Shown: positions 46,205 through 56,421, counted from the stretch's first letter. The stretch: DNA of 64,000 bases from Salinilacustrithrix flava (GCA_024128875.1 JAMYFF010000007.1:82501-146500), one strand, 5' to 3'. A program made the numbers and translations. The notes: a model not told the origin generated them from the sequence alone.

Positions 46205-47307
46205 TACTGCTGCTCCATCTTGTGCTTGAAGTCCTCGAAGAGGTGGCGGGCGTCGTGGGGGCCGGGGCCGGCCTCCGGGTGGTGCTGGACGGACCAGGCG
46301 TTGGCGTCGAGCAGGCGCATGCCCTCGCAGACCCCGTCGTTGAGGTTCACGTGCGTCATCTCGGCGATGCCCCCGAGGCTGTCGGGGTCGACGGCGAAGT
46401 TGTGGTTCTGGCTGGTGATGTCGATGCGCCCGGACGTGACGTCGCGCACCGGGTGGTTGCCGCCGTGGTGGCCGAAGGGCAGCTTCACGGTCCGGGCACC
46501 GGCGGCGAGGCCGAGCACCTGGTGGCCGAGGCAGATGCCGAACAGCGGGCGGTCGTCCTCCAGCAGGTGGCGGATCTCCGCGGCGGCGTAGTCGACGACC
46601 TCGGGGTCGCCGGGGCCGTTGGAGAGGAAGATGCCGTCGGGATCGACCGACCGGAGGTCATCCGCGCTGGCCGAGGCCGGGAAGACCTCGACGGTGGCGA
46701 ACTCGCCGAGCTGCTCGAGGATCGACACCTTGATGCCGAAGTCGTAGGCGGCGACCCGCAGCGGACCGTCGCCGTAGGTGTACCGCTCGGGCGTGGTGAC
46801 CTGGGCGACGAGGTCGACCCCGTGGGTGCCGGGCTCGGCCGCGGCGGCAGCCTTCAGCGTGGCCTCGTCGACCAGGTCGAGGGGACCGAACGCGCCGGGG
46901 ATGGCACCGGTGTCGCGGATGATGCGGGTGAGGCGGCGGGTGTCGATGCCGCCGATGCCGGGCACCCCGTGGCGCTCGAGGAAGGCGGGCAGGTCACCGT
47001 CGCTGCGCCAGCTGCTGCGTCGGCGGGCGAGGTCGCGGACGATCACGCCCCGGCAGAAGGGCCGGCGGCTCTCGTCGTCCTCGGCGGCCACGCCGTAGTT
47101 GCCGATGTGGGGGTAGGTGAAGGTGACGATCTGGCCGGCGTAGGAGGGGTCGGTGATGATCTCCTGGTAGCCGGTGAGGGCGGTGTTGAACACGACCTCG
47201 CCGGTGGCCACGCCCCCGGCGGGCTCGGCACCGAACCACTCGCCCTCGAAGGTGGAGCCGTCGGCCAGGACCAGGGCGGCGTCCCTGATCCGCGCGCCGG
47301 CGCTCAT
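46204..47307 (-). CDS. carA: Carbamoyl-phosphate synthase small subunit
   Basis: Glutamine amidotransferase subunit, 367 residues. The class I active-site cysteine is in [12 protein letters not shown], and the His/Glu pair in [10 protein letters not shown]. The N-terminal domain ([33 protein letters not shown]) is typical. The ATG at 47307 overlaps the pyrC stop as ATGA. It lies inside the pyrimidine operon rather than with the arg genes, so its control probably follows uracil. Confidence 0.98.
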
Positions 47308-48587
47308 CGGGTCACCTCCCCGCTGCGGAGCACCGGTTCACCCTCGAGCAGGGTGTGGCGCACCCGCCCGCGCAGACGACGTCCGGCGTAGGGGGTGTTG
47401 CGGCTGCGGCTGTGCATGGTGTCGGCGTCCACCGTCCACTCCTCTTCTGGGTCGAACACGCAGAGGTTCGCCCTGCGTCCCTCGATGATGGGGCCTCCGT
47501 GGCGGTCCTCCACCCCGAGCAGCTGTGCCGGTCGCCACGAGAGCAGGGCCACGACCTCCTCGAGGTCCAGGTCGAGCTCGGTGAGCGCCAGGCCGAGCGC
47601 CGTCTCGAGGCCGAGCATGCCAGGCGGGGCCTCGTCGAAGGGCTGCTCCTTGGCATCGGGCGTGTGGGGTGCGTGGTCGGTGGCGATGCAGTCGATCGTG
47701 CCGTCGGCCAGACCGGCCCGGACCGCGGCCACGTCGTCGGCGGTGCGCAGCGGCGGGTTCACCTTGAACACGGCGTCGTAGGTGGCGCAGCACTCGTCGG
47801 TGAGGGTGAAGTGGTGCGTGGTGGCCTCGCACGTCAGGTCCATCCCGCCGTCCTTGGCCGCCCGCACCATCGCCACGGAGCCCTCGGTGGAGAGGTGCTG
47901 GAAGTGGATGCGAGCACCGGTGAGGCGGGCCAGCGCGATGTCGCGCATGACCATCAGCTCCTCGGCCTCGGCGGGCTGGCCGGCGATGCCGAGTCGGCTG
48001 GACCACTCCCCCTCGTGCATGTGGCCGCCGCCGGCCATGGCGTCGTCCTCGCAGTGCTGGGCCAGCACCACGTCCAGCGCCGAGGCGTACTCCATGGCCC
48101 GTCGCATCAGCCGGGTGTCCTGCACGCCGGTGCCGTCGTCGGTGAAGAACCGCACGCCCAGCTTGGCCATCTCGGCGATGGGGGCCAGCTGTTCGCCGGC
48201 CCGGCCGACCGTGATGGCACCGGAGGTGCGCACGTCGCACGGGGCGGAGCGCCCGAGCTCGAGCACCTCGCGCACGACGGCGGCGGAGTCGATCGCCGGC
48301 GTGGTGTTGGGCATGGCCAGGATGCAGGTGTACCCGCCCGCCGCGGCGCCGCGAGCGCCGGTCTCGATCGTCTCGGCCTCCTCCTTGCCGGGCTCGCGGA
48401 GGTGGGTGTGGACGTCGACGAAGCCGGGGCTGACCACGCACCCACCGGCGTCGAGCACCTCCGGGGCGTCGAGGTCGGGGCCGACGGCGAGGATCGATCC
48501 GTCGTCGCCGACGACCACGTCGCCGGAGCGGACGCCGGTGGCGTCGACGAGGCGGCCGCCCTTGATCACGAGGGTTGGCTGGGGCAT
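47304..48587 (-). CDS. pyrC: Dihydroorotase
   Basis: 427 residues, class I dihydroorotase of the amidohydrolase fold. Metal ligands are in D-V-H-T-H-L-R-E-P-G, with later F-F-T-D-D-G-T-G-V, Q-H-C-E-D-D, the H in H-F-Q-H-L-S-T and A-T-D-H-A-P-H. A stop-to-start junction with no spacer (TAG-ATG) joins it to pyrB. The bridging position where many dihydroorotases carry a carboxylated lysine falls in the T-D-D-G segment, as in bacterial class I enzymes. Confidence 0.97.
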   Translation of the reverse strand: MPQPTLVIKGGRLVDATGVRSGDVVVGDDGSILAVGPDLDAPEVLDAGGCVVSPGFVDVHTHLREPGKEEAETIETGARGAAAGGYTCILAMPNTTPAIDSAAVVREVLELGRSAPCDVRTSGAITVGRAGEQLAPIAEMAKLGVRFFTDDGTGVQDTRLMRRAMEYASALDVVLAQHCEDDAMAGGGHMHEGEWSSRLGIAGQPAEAEELMVMRDIALARLTGARIHFQHLSTEGSVAMVRAAKDGGMDLTCEATTHHFTLTDECCATYDAVFKVNPPLRTADDVAAVRAGLADGTIDCIATDHAPHTPDAKEQPFDEAPPGMLGLETALGLALTELDLDLEEVVALLSWRPAQLLGVEDRHGGPIIEGRRANLCVFDPEEEWTVDADTMHSRSRNTPYAGRRLRGRVRHTLLEGEPVLRSGEVTR

Positions 48588-49538
48588 CTAGACGGCCTCC
48601 GGGACAGCGACTTCGGGGGGCAGGAGCTCGGATCCGGATCCGAGCAGCAGGAACAGGACCGCCATGCGCACCGACACGCCGTTGCGCACCTGGTCGATGA
48701 TCACCGAGCGGACCTCGTCGGCGACGTCGGGGTCGACCTCGACGCCGCGGTTGATGGGGCCGGGGTGCATGACGAGGGCGTCGTCCTGGAGCAGGCGGGC
48801 CCGCTCCCGGGTCAGCCCGTAGGTGGCGGTGTACTCGCGCAGCGAGGGCAGCAGCGCCTCGGTCATCCGCTCGCGCTGCATGCGCAGCAGGTACACGGCG
48901 TCGACGGTGGGCAGCACCGAGTCGATGTCGTGGCTGACCCGCACCGGGTAGGTGCCGATGGCCGGCGGCAGCAGCGTCGGCGGGGCGACGACGGTGACCG
49001 TGGCGCCGAGCTTGGTGAAGGCCCAGATGTCGGACCGGGCCACGCGGCTGTGCTTGACGTCGCCGACGATGGCGATGTGCATGCCGTCGAGGGAGCCCCG
49101 CTGCTGGCGGATCGTGTAGCAGTCGAGCAGGGCCTGGGTCGGGTGCTCGTGCCAGCCGTCACCGGCGTTGACCACGGCGGCGTCGACCCACCGGGTGAGC
49201 TGCCATGGCACGCCGGAGGACTTGTGGCGAACGACGACGCAGTCGATGCCCATGGCCTCGATGGTCTGGGCGGTGTCGCGCAGGGACTCGCCCTTCTTCA
49301 CCGACGACGTCGACACCGAGAAGTTCATGGTGTCGGCCGAGAGGCGCTTGGCCGCGGTCTCGAAGCTCAGCCGGGTGCGGGTCGAGTCCTCGTAGAAGAG
49401 GCTGACCACGGTCTTGCCGCGCAGGGCCGGCACCTTGGGGATGGGGCGGGCCGAGACCTCGGCGAAGTGGTCGGTGAGGTCGAGCAGGCGCTCGATGTCG
49501 CCCCGCTCGAGGTCGCTGATGCTGAGCAAATCCGTCAT
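48588..49538 (-). CDS. pyrB: Aspartate carbamoyltransferase catalytic subunit
   Basis: 316 residues. The carbamoyl-phosphate loop reads [10 protein letters not shown], and H-P-T-Q-A-L-L-D is the aspartate-transcarbamylase signature, separating it from Arg[10 protein letters not shown] is near the C-terminus. No PyrI regulatory subunit is present, and control is expected through PyrR instead. The ATG at 49538 overlaps the pyrR stop as ATGA. Confidence 0.97.
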   Translation of the reverse strand: MTDLLSISDLERGDIERLLDLTDHFAEVSARPIPKVPALRGKTVVSLFYEDSTRTRLSFETAAKRLSADTMNFSVSTSSVKKGESLRDTAQTIEAMGIDCVVVRHKSSGVPWQLTRWVDAAVVNAGDGWHEHPTQALLDCYTIRQQRGSLDGMHIAIVGDVKHSRVARSDIWAFTKLGATVTVVAPPTLLPPAIGTYPVRVSHDIDSVLPTVDAVYLLRMQRERMTEALLPSLREYTATYGLTRERARLLQDDALVMHPGPINRGVEVDPDVADEVRSVIIDQVRNGVSVRMAVLFLLLGSGSELLPPEVAVPEAV

Positions 49539-50101
49539 TTCACGACCTCGCCGAGGTCGACGCCGTCGTCGTGGACGTCGACCGCCTCGTCCTTGCGGGT
49601 GGGCAGGTTCTTGCCCACGTAGTCGGGTCGGATCGGCAGCTCCCGGTGGCCACGGTCGACCATGACCGCCAGCTGGATGGCGCGGGGCCGGCCGAAGGAG
49701 GTGATGGCGTCGAGGGCGGCCCGGATGGTGCGTCCGGTGAAGAGCACGTCGTCGACGAGCACGACGACCGCGCCGTCGAGGTGGAACGGCACGTCGGTGA
49801 CCGCCTCGGGCAGCACCGGGCGCAGGCCGATGTCGTCGCGGTGGAAGGCCACGTCGAGCTTGCCGACGGGGACGTCGACCCCCTCGATCTCCAGCAGCGC
49901 CTCCTGGAGGCGCTCGGCCAGCGGCACGCCGCCGGTCTGGAGCCCGATCAGCACGACGTCGTCGATGCCGCCGTTGGCCTCGATGATCTCGTGGGCCATG
50001 CGCCAGGTGGCCCGGCGCAGGTCGTCCGCGTCCATCACCTGGGTCCGGGCAACGAAAACGCCCCCGAAGGGGCGTGTGAGACGTCGTTCGCGTTCCGCCA
50101 T
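49535..50101 (-). CDS. pyrR: Pyrimidine operon regulator / uracil phosphoribosyltransferase PyrR
   Basis: 188 residues from the ATG at 50101. The core has R-M-A-H-E-I-I-E and the PRPP loop [13 protein letters not shown], typical of PyrR, an RNA-binding protein controlled by UMP. The ATG at 50101 has an AGGAAGG site about eight bases upstream. A second ATG at 50035 marks where similarity to PyrR begins (M-D-A-D-D). The 22 extra codons span a terminator-like hairpin. A PyrR-binding-like sequence lies just upstream of the Shine-Dalgarno, suggesting repression of its own operon. Confidence 0.93.
   Translation of the reverse strand: MAERERRLTRPFGGVFVARTQVMDADDLRRATWRMAHEIIEANGGIDDVVLIGLQTGGVPLAERLQEALLEIEGVDVPVGKLDVAFHRDDIGLRPVLPEAVTDVPFHLDGAVVVLVDDVLFTGRTIRAALDAITSFGRPRAIQLAVMVDRGHRELPIRPDYVGKNLPTRKDEAVDVHDDGVDLGEVVK
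50051..50074 (-). terminator. Terminator-like hairpin inside the 5' end of pyrR
   Basis: On the minus strand CGCCCC (50074-50069), a TTCG loop, GGGGCG (50064-50059) and TTTTCGTT (50058-50051) form a textbook Rho-independent terminator with a stable UUCG tetraloop. It lies between the first pyrR start and the conserved PyrR core. It would be disrupted by translating ribosomes, so it can act as a polarity or attenuation device. Confidence 0.7.
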
Positions 50102-50120
50102 GTGGCGTTCCTTCCTGTCC

Positions 50121-50140
50121 GTCCGGGCCTCACGGGACCC
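50121..50140 (-). promoter_or_regulatory. Putative PyrR RNA-binding hairpin in the pyr leader
   Basis: The minus strand reads GGGTCCCGTGAGGCCCGGAC. Within it TCCCGTGAGGCC (50137-50126) agrees at nine of twelve positions with the Bacillus PyrR-binding consensus UCCAGAGAGGCU as I recall it. GTCC and GGAC can pair to close the loop. It lies just 5' of the pyrR Shine-Dalgarno (50116-50110), so PyrR binding could block translation, as described for mycobacteria. A possible -10 box TACGTT is at 50165-50160. Confidence 0.6.
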
Positions 50141-50157
50141 GCTTCACGGTCAGGAGG

Positions 50158-50640
50158 TCAACGTAGCACCGCCGTCGTGGCCGACCAGATCGCCATCCCG
50201 CCCGAGCTCCCGAGCCGGTCCCATCCCAACCGGTCGAACAGCGCCCCGGCCGCGGTGTTGGCCGGGTCCGTGCGGGCCCACAGCTGGTCGAGGGCGAGCC
50301 CGGCGGGGTCGAGCGCCCACGCCGCGACCGCCTCGACCGCCCGGCGGGCGACCCCGGTGCGGCGGTGCGGTGCGGCGACCCACACGCCCAGCTCGGCCCG
50401 GGCCGGGTCCGTGGTGAACGACGACAGGCCCACCTCGCCGGCGACGCCGGGCACGATCACCAGGTCGAGGGCGAGGCGATGCTCCCAGCGCTGCTCGGCG
50501 CCGGCGATCCAGGCGGCGGCGTCGAGATGGTCGGGCGGCGGGTTCCAGCGGGCGATGTCCGGGTCGGCCCAGGCCGCCTCGAGGGCCGGCGCGTCTTCGG
50601 GGCGCCAGTGGCGCAGGCCCTCAGGTGGGGTCGGGAGCAC
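50158..50640 (-). CDS. GNAT-family N-acetyltransferase
   Basis: 160 residues. The acetyl-CoA region follows motif A of the RimJ/RimL subgroup: A-E-L-G-V-W-V-A-A-P-H-R-R-T-G-V-A-R-R-A, then W-A-R-T-D-P-A-N-T-A-A and L-F-D-R-L-G-W. The acceptor is unknown; it could be a small molecule or a protein N-terminus. GTG at 50640 overlaps the end of the NusB-HAD gene by 20 bases. It is separated from pyrR by 56 bases holding the pyr leader, so readthrough into the pyr operon is possible. Confidence 0.85.
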   Translation of the reverse strand: MLPTPPEGLRHWRPEDAPALEAAWADPDIARWNPPPDHLDAAAWIAGAEQRWEHRLALDLVIVPGVAGEVGLSSFTTDPARAELGVWVAAPHRRTGVARRAVEAVAAWALDPAGLALDQLWARTDPANTAAGALFDRLGWDRLGSSGGMAIWSATTAVLR

Positions 50641-51667
50641 CGGGCACCTGCAGGCGCCGGAGCACGGCGGCGATGCCCGCCGCGCTGCGCATCTGCACGG
50701 CGTGCCAGCCGGCGTCGAGGGCGCCGACCACGTTCTCGTGGCGGTCGTCGATGAACAGCAGCCGCTCGGGGGCGACGCCGAGCACCTCGTCGGCCACGTG
50801 CTCGAACGAGGCGACGTCGGGCTTCATGAGCCCGATGAGCGACGAGTTGCAGATGTCGTGGAACAGCTCGTGGATGCCCATGGTGCCCATGTCGACCTCG
50901 AGCTTGGTGGTGGCGTTGGAGAACACCGCCACCCGCTGGCCGGCGTCGCGCAGGGCCGACACGATGGCGACGACCTCGTCGTCGATGCGCCACTCGGTCT
51001 CGAGCCACATCTGGCGGCCGGCGTCGGCGTCGACGCCGTCGTGGGCCTCGGCGAGGCGCCGGCCGATCTCGGCCGCCCACTCCTCGGCGGTGAGCCGACC
51101 GCACATGGCGTCGCTGTACAGGGGCTCGGAGAAGGCGATGGATCCGACCGCATCGGGCGGCAGGTCGTGCGCGTCCTGGAACGCACCGATCGCCTGGGCC
51201 GTCCAGTGGCGGATCACGCCGTCCATGTCGAAGACCACGACCTCGATCGGCATCCACGGTCGATCGCCGTCGCGGACCTCCTCGGCCACGCGGGCGAGGA
51301 TGCCGTTCACGAACTTCGGGGTGTCGTCGGTGCTGCCGTAGCGGCCGCCGAGCTCCACCGCCTCGGACAGGCACACGCCGGGCGGGACGTCGAGCTGGGT
51401 GGCCAGCTCCAGCACGCCGAGGCGCAGCACCATGCGGTCCATGGCGGCCATGCGCTTCACCGGCCAGCGGTTGGCGTAGCGGTCCAGGACGTGGTCGATC
51501 TCGGTCTGGTGGTCGGCGACGCCGAAGGCCAGCTCGAGCGCGTAGGCATCGGGCCGGATGGGGAGGCCGGCGACCACGTCCTCGGGGTGCACGGACTTGG
51601 AGTCGGCCTCGTAGAGGAGCTCGACGGCGCGCTCGCGCGCCTCCCGGCGGGTGCTGGACAGGCTCAC
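50621..51667 (-). CDS. nusB: NusB antitermination factor fused to a HAD hydrolase
   Basis: 348 residues without an internal stop. Residues 1-135 are Nus[38 protein letters not shown] and F-V-N-G-I-L-A-R-V. Residues 139-340 form a HAD phosphatase with D-M-D-G-V at motif I, F-S-N-A-T at motif II, K-P-D at motif III and F-I-D-D at motif IV. An ATG at 51253 sits at the junction and could start a separate HAD protein, but the frame is continuous. GTG at 51667 overlaps the efp stop (GTGA). Confidence 0.88.
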   Translation of the reverse strand: MSLSSTRREARERAVELLYEADSKSVHPEDVVAGLPIRPDAYALELAFGVADHQTEIDHVLDRYANRWPVKRMAAMDRMVLRLGVLELATQLDVPPGVCLSEAVELGGRYGSTDDTPKFVNGILARVAEEVRDGDRPWMPIEVVVFDMDGVIRHWTAQAIGAFQDAHDLPPDAVGSIAFSEPLYSDAMCGRLTAEEWAAEIGRRLAEAHDGVDADAGRQMWLETEWRIDDEVVAIVSALRDAGQRVAVFSNATTKLEVDMGTMGIHELFHDICNSSLIGLMKPDVASFEHVADEVLGVAPERLLFIDDRHENVVGALDAGWHAVQMRSAAGIAAVLRRLQVPGAPDPT

Positions 51668-52227
51668 GCTCGGGACTGGTACTGGCCGGTGCGGGTGTCG
51701 ATCTTCAGCTTCTCGCCCGTGTTGATGAACAGCGGGACCTGCACGACGTAGCCGGTCTCGAGGGTCGCGGGCTTCGTGCCGCCGGTGCTGCGGTCGCCCT
51801 GCAGTCCCGGCTCGGTCTCGGCCACGGTGAGCTCCACCGACGGGGGCAGCTCGACGCCGACGATCTCGTCGCCGTACATCATGAGCTGGGCCGTGGCCTG
51901 CTCGACGAGGTAGTTGGTGGCGTCACCGAGGTTGCTCGGCGCGACCTCGATCTGGTCGTAGGTCTCCTGGTCCATGAAGACGTAGTTCGACCCGTCGTTG
52001 TAGAGGTACTGGTACTCCGAGCGGTCGATCTTGGCCTGCTCGACCTTCTCCCCCGCCCGGAACGTCCTGTCGATGTTGGCGCCGGTGCGCACGTTCTTCA
52101 GCGTGGTGCGCACGAAGGCGCCGCCCTTGCCCGGCTTCACGTGCTGGAAGTCCTGGACCTGCACGAGACCCTCCGGCAGGTCGAGGCACATGCCGTTCTT
52201 GAGGTCGTTCGTGGAGACGGTCGCCAT
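51664..52227 (-). CDS. efp: Elongation factor P
   Basis: 187 residues, three-domain EF-P that relieves ribosome stalling at polyproline. The N-terminal loop reads [10 protein letters not shown], with the lysine at the tip that contacts the P-site tRNA (unmodified or differently modified in actinobacteria). The C-terminal signature [17 protein letters not shown] is present. The ATG at 52227 is 50 bases after the M24 peptidase gene. The efp-nusB order is standard for the phylum. Confidence 0.97.
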   Translation of the reverse strand: MATVSTNDLKNGMCLDLPEGLVQVQDFQHVKPGKGGAFVRTTLKNVRTGANIDRTFRAGEKVEQAKIDRSEYQYLYNDGSNYVFMDQETYDQIEVAPSNLGDATNYLVEQATAQLMMYGDEIVGVELPPSVELTVAETEPGLQGDRSTGGTKPATLETGYVVQVPLFINTGEKLKIDTRTGQYQSRA

Positions 52228-52277
52228 GGCGACATGGTGTGCCGCCGGGGGCGGACCTGCCAAATGGTCGGCCGGGG

Positions 52278-53384
52278 CTACGGCGCCGGGTCGTAGGGCG
52301 AGGCGGTGAGGTGCCGGCACCCGGCGGCGGTGACCACGACCGAGTCCTCGATGCGGACGCCACCGTGCTCGGGCAGGTACACGCCCGGTTCGACCGTGAC
52401 GCAGTGGCCCGGGGCGAGCAGCGCGGTGGACTCGGGACTCAACCGGGGCTCCTCGTGGATGACCAGGCCGATGCCGTGGCCCGTGCCGTGCACGAAGGCG
52501 TCGGACCAGCCGGCCTCGTCGATCACGGCCCGGCACGCCTGGTCCACCGCGACCGCCGGCACGCCGGCGCGGACGGCGGCGACCCCGGCCGCCTGCGACG
52601 CCCGCACGACCTCCAGCATCCGGGCCTGCGTCGCCGAGGGCTCCCCCACCACGAAGGTGCGGGTCATGTCCGAGTGGTAGCCGTCGCAGAGGGCACCGAA
52701 GTCGATCACGACCAGCTCACCCTCCCCGGTGGCGCCGATCACCCGGTCGGAGGGCCGGGCGTGGGGGCGGGCCCCGTTGGGCCCGCTGGCGACGATGGTC
52801 TCGAACGACGGGCCGTCGGCGCCGTGGTCGAGCATGGCCGACTCGAGCGCCCGGGCGAGCTCGCGCTCGGTGGGCTGCTCCCGCAGCAGGTGGCGGACGT
52901 CGGCGAGGGCGGCATCGGCGATCTCTGCGGCGCGCTGGAGCCGGTCGACCTCACCGTCGTCCTTGACGGCCCGCAGGCCGAGCACCAGGCCCTCCGTCGG
53001 CACGAGCGTGGACGACAGCGCCTGCGCCCACTGCTGCTGGATCGACCACGTGACGTGGTCCGCTTCGAGGCCGAGCCGGTCCGTGCCGTCGAGCACGGTC
53101 GCCAGGCGGGCCGCGGTGTCGCGGGTGACCTCGACCTCGGCGGTGACGCCGGCGGCGGCGAGCTGGTCGACGGCCTGCTCCTGGTAGCGGCCGTCGGTGA
53201 CGAGCACGAGGTCGCGCGGGCGGACGACGAGGACGCCGGCGGAGCCGGTGAAGCCGGTGAGCCAGCGGACGTTCGTGAGGTCGGTGACGACGAGGGCGTC
53301 GCACCCGGCCTCGTCGAGCGCGGCCCGGACGCGCCCGGCGCGGGCGGCGACGTCGAGCGGGGCCAGGGCCGCCGCCGGGCTCAC
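52278..53384 (-). CDS. M24 metallopeptidase (Xaa-Pro aminopeptidase-like)
   Basis: 368 residues with the creatinase-type N-terminal domain (1-125) and the pita-bread catalytic domain. Metal ligands are seen as D and D in [19 protein letters not shown] in H-G-T-G-H-G-I-G, E in V-E-P-G-V-Y and E in V-R-I-E-D-S. It probably trims X-Pro dipeptides or peptides in the cytoplasm. GTG at 53384 overlaps the aroB stop. It corresponds to the pepQ-type gene between aroB and efp in mycobacteria. Confidence 0.93.
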   Translation of the reverse strand: MSPAAALAPLDVAARAGRVRAALDEAGCDALVVTDLTNVRWLTGFTGSAGVLVVRPRDLVLVTDGRYQEQAVDQLAAAGVTAEVEVTRDTAARLATVLDGTDRLGLEADHVTWSIQQQWAQALSSTLVPTEGLVLGLRAVKDDGEVDRLQRAAEIADAALADVRHLLREQPTERELARALESAMLDHGADGPSFETIVASGPNGARPHARPSDRVIGATGEGELVVIDFGALCDGYHSDMTRTFVVGEPSATQARMLEVVRASQAAGVAAVRAGVPAVAVDQACRAVIDEAGWSDAFVHGTGHGIGLVIHEEPRLSPESTALLAPGHCVTVEPGVYLPEHGGVRIEDSVVVTAAGCRHLTASPYDPAP

Positions 53385-54385
53385 CGCACGTCCCCCAGCG
53401 CGGCCCGGGCGATCTCGGGATCGACGCCCGTCACGATCTCCACGCCGTCCTCGCCGTCGAGGGCGAACGTGAGGCCGTCGAGCGCCTTCTTGTCCCGTCC
53501 CATGAGCGAGAGGAGCTTGTCGTCGTCGAGGCCCTCGGGCACGCGGTCGGGCAGCTCGTAGCGGGCCACGATGTCGTGGTGCAGGGCGACGCGCTCGTCG
53601 GAGATCCGACCGAGGCGGCGGGCGAGGGCGGCGGCGTAGAGCAGGCCGACCGCGACGGCCTCGCCGTGGCGCAGGTCGTACTCGCCGGCGGTCTCGATGG
53701 CGTGGGCCAGCGTGTGGCCGTAGTTGAGGATCGCCCGCAGCCCGCCCTCGCGCTCGTCGGCGGCGACGATGGCCGCCTTGATGCGGATGCACTGGGCCAC
53801 CTGCTCCTCGAGGTCGAGGTCGTCGAGGCCCTCACCGCCGGGGAGGAACCGGTACTTGGCCAGCTCGCCGTAGCCGCCCCGCAGCTCCCGGGCCGGCAGG
53901 GTGTCGAGGGCCTCCAGGTCGCACACGACCGCCGAGGGCTGCCAGAACGCCCCCACGAGGTTCTTGCCCTCGGGCAGGTTCACGCCGGTCTTGCCGCCGA
54001 TGGCCGCATCGACCATCCCGAGCAGCGTCGTGGCGACGTGCACGACCGGCACGCCCCGGTGGTAGGAGGCCGCGGCGAAGCCGGCGACGTCGGTGACCAT
54101 CCCGCCGCCGATGGCCACCACGCAGTCGGCACGGGTGAGGCCCCACGTGGCCCACTGCCGGCACAGGTACTCGACGGTCCGCAGCGTCTTGGCGTCCTCG
54201 CCGGCCTCGATGTGGAACACCCGGTGCTCGACCCCGGGGTCCGCGGTCATGCCGATGCCCCGCTGGGTCACGACGGCCACCCGGCCGGTGCCCTCCGGCA
54301 GCAGCGCGGGCAGCTCCCGCCGTGCCCCGCGACCGACGATCGCCGGGTAGGAGCGGCCAGGGACCGGGACCTCGACGGTGATCAT
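53381..54385 (-). CDS. aroB: 3-dehydroquinate synthase
   Basis: Second step of the shikimate pathway; 334 residues. NAD and substrate sites are seen in A-I-G-G-G-M-V-T-D-V-A-G-F-A-A, K-T-G-V-N, E-L-A-K-Y and the metal-binding N-Y-G-H-T-L-A-H-A-I-E. The ATG at 54385 lies seven bases after the aroC stop. Shikimate kinase (aroK), usually between aroC and aroB in actinobacteria, is missing here. Confidence 0.97.
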   Translation of the reverse strand: MITVEVPVPGRSYPAIVGRGARRELPALLPEGTGRVAVVTQRGIGMTADPGVEHRVFHIEAGEDAKTLRTVEYLCRQWATWGLTRADCVVAIGGGMVTDVAGFAAASYHRGVPVVHVATTLLGMVDAAIGGKTGVNLPEGKNLVGAFWQPSAVVCDLEALDTLPARELRGGYGELAKYRFLPGGEGLDDLDLEEQVAQCIRIKAAIVAADEREGGLRAILNYGHTLAHAIETAGEYDLRHGEAVAVGLLYAAALARRLGRISDERVALHHDIVARYELPDRVPEGLDDDKLLSLMGRDKKALDGLTFALDGEDGVEIVTGVDPEIARAALGDVR

Positions 54386-54392
54386 CGGCGCC

Positions 54393-55565
54393 TCACCGGG
54401 TCTGGACGTAGGCGTCGTGGTTGCGCACCAGCTCGGTCAGGGAGTCGCCGCCGAACTTGCGCACCGCCTCGGTGGCGAGCACCAGGGCGACCATCGTCTC
54501 GGCGACCACGCCCATGGCGGGCACCGCGGTGACGTCGGTGCGCTCCTTGAAGCTCACCGTCTCCTCCTTGGTCCGCACGTCGACGGTCTTGAGCGTGGGG
54601 CGGTTCAACGAGGCCAGCGGCTTCATGGCGGCGCGGGCCACCAGCAGCTCGCCGGTGGTGATGCCGCCCTCCACGCCGCCGGCGCGGGTGCCCTCGCGCA
54701 CGTAGTCGCCCCGGCCGTCCCGGGCGTCGGGCGCCCAGCCGATGGGGTCGTGGGCGTCGCTGCCGCGGAGGCCGGCGACCTCGAAGCCGTCGCCGATCTC
54801 CACGCCCTTGATGGCCTGGATGCTCATGAGGGCCTGGGCCAGGGCGGCGTCGATCTTGCGGTCCCAGTGCACGTGGCTCCCGAGCCCGACCGGCACGCCG
54901 TAGGCGAGGACCTCGGCCACGCCCCCGAGGCTGTCGCCCTCCTTGGCGGCGGCCTTGATCTCCTCGACCATGGCGGCGCTGGCGGCGGGGTCGAAGCAGC
55001 GGACCTCGTCCTCGTCGACGGCGCCGAGGTCGGCGGGCGCGGGCCGGATGCCGGCACCGGCCCGGGCCTGGCCCATCTGGATGACGTGGCTCAGCACCGA
55101 GATGCCGAGGTGCGACAGCAGCGCCTTGGCCAGCGTGCCGGCCGCGACCCGGGCCGCCGTCTCCCGAGCGGAGGCCCGCTCGAGGACGTCCCGGGCGTCG
55201 TCGAAGCCGTACTTCTGCATGCCGGCCAGGTCGGCGTGGCCGGGCCGGGGCTGGGTCGCCGGGTTCTTGGTGGCGCCGGGTGCGGGCGACATCTCCTCGT
55301 GCCACTTGTCGCTGCGGGTCCACTCCGTGTTGGCGATCTCGATGGCGACCGGCGACCCGAGGGTGCGGCCGTGGCGGACGCCGCCGACGAGGGTGACCTC
55401 GTCCTGCTCGAAGCGCATGCGGGGGCCGCGGCCGTAGCCGAGGCGGCGGCGGGCCAGCTCGCCCTGCACCTCCTCCACCTCGATGGGCAGGCCGGCGGGG
55501 AGCCCCTCGACGATCACGACGAGGGCGGCCCCGTGCGATTCACCGGCGGTCAGGTAGCGCAGCAC
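54393..55565 (-). CDS. aroC: Chorismate synthase
   Basis: Final shikimate-pathway enzyme, FMN-dependent; 390 residues. The signatures are A-G-E-S-H-G near the N-terminus, [26 protein letters not shown] and R-S-D-K-W. GTG at 55565 gives the family N-terminus [11 protein letters not shown]; an upstream GTG at 55607 adds fourteen residues without similarity. It starts the aroC-aroB-M24-efp-nusB series. Confidence 0.97.
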   Translation of the reverse strand: MLRYLTAGESHGAALVVIVEGLPAGLPIEVEEVQGELARRRLGYGRGPRMRFEQDEVTLVGGVRHGRTLGSPVAIEIANTEWTRSDKWHEEMSPAPGATKNPATQPRPGHADLAGMQKYGFDDARDVLERASARETAARVAAGTLAKALLSHLGISVLSHVIQMGQARAGAGIRPAPADLGAVDEDEVRCFDPAASAAMVEEIKAAAKEGDSLGGVAEVLAYGVPVGLGSHVHWDRKIDAALAQALMSIQAIKGVEIGDGFEVAGLRGSDAHDPIGWAPDARDGRGDYVREGTRAGGVEGGITTGELLVARAAMKPLASLNRPTLKTVDVRTKEETVSFKERTDVTAVPAMGVVAETMVALVLATEAVRKFGGDSLTELVRNHDAYVQTR

Positions 55566-55629
55566 GGCCGGGAGCGTAGAGCCGGTGCCGGCCGGGGCAC
55601 GAAGCACATGGTGCTCGGGCCCGCCCGGT

Positions 55630-56421
55630 TCAGAGGGGCGTGATGCCCCACACGACGGCGATCGTGCACCCGGCCGCGAGCGACGGGCCGTAGGGGAACA
55701 CCACCTTGGTCGAGCGCCGGGCGATCGCGTACGCCCCGCCGCTCAGCACGCCGAGGATGGAGCCGAGCGCGGCGCCGAGGAGCACGGCCCGCAGCGGCCC
55801 CACCACCAGGTCGAGCACGCCCCCGGGCTCGTGGCCCCGCCACCCCAGGTAGAAGCCCATGAGCCAGGCCAGCTTCACGTCGCCCCAGCCCATGCCCCGG
55901 GGGGAGATGAGGTGGGCGAGGAACAGCATCGACGCGTACAGGAAGCCGCCGATGGCGGCCCCGACGATCGTGCCGGGCGCACCGGCGACCAGGGAGGCCA
56001 CGACGATGGCGCCGAAGCCGATCGCCATCGACGGGAAGTTGATGCGATCGGGGATCCGGTACACCCGCAGGTCCACGGCGGCGAGGGTGACCAGCGCGGC
56101 GACCAGGAACAGGATCGCCGCCGTCGGCGCCGACCAGCCCAGCTCGGCGACCGTGGCCGCGAAGGCCGCGGCCATGACCACCTCGGTGACCGGGAACCAG
56201 CGCCGCCACCACGACCCGGGCCGCACGACGGCGAGCACGGGCACCGGTGGCAGGTCGGTGGGCACGGGTTCGAGCTCGTCCAGCAGGGACTCGTCTGCCC
56301 CCTCCGGGAGGTCCTTCGGGTCGGTGACGACGTAGCCCGGCTCGCGGACGATCAGCCGGTTGGCGAACGACCCGACGAGGAGGCCGGCGATCCCGGCGAG
56401 CACGAGGGCGACGAGGTCCAC
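55630..56421 (-). CDS. Prepilin peptidase (type 4 leader peptidase, A24)
   Basis: 263 residues with about seven membrane segments. The catalytic aspartates of the A24 family are in [11 protein letters not shown] and G-M-G-W-G-D-V-K-L. The N-terminal cytoplasmic domain is present in position (residues 25-75) but lacks the paired cysteines that bind zinc in PilD, as in many actinobacteria. It would process pilin-like signal peptides. No pilin gene is in the window; the adjacent DUF4388 gene is of a type linked to surface motility in other phyla. GTG at 56421 starts it. Confidence 0.92.
   Translation of the reverse strand: MDLVALVLAGIAGLLVGSFANRLIVREPGYVVTDPKDLPEGADESLLDELEPVPTDLPPVPVLAVVRPGSWWRRWFPVTEVVMAAAFAATVAELGWSAPTAAILFLVAALVTLAAVDLRVYRIPDRINFPSMAIGFGAIVVASLVAGAPGTIVGAAIGGFLYASMLFLAHLISPRGMGWGDVKLAWLMGFYLGWRGHEPGGVLDLVVGPLRAVLLGAALGSILGVLSGGAYAIARRSTKVVFPYGPSLAAGCTIAVVWGITPL

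Noticed and set aside
50621..51253. Separate HAD hydrolase gene starting at ATG 51253
   Set aside because: No stop codon separates it from NusB and no clear ribosome-binding site precedes it. Kept as an alternative but not listed as its own gene.
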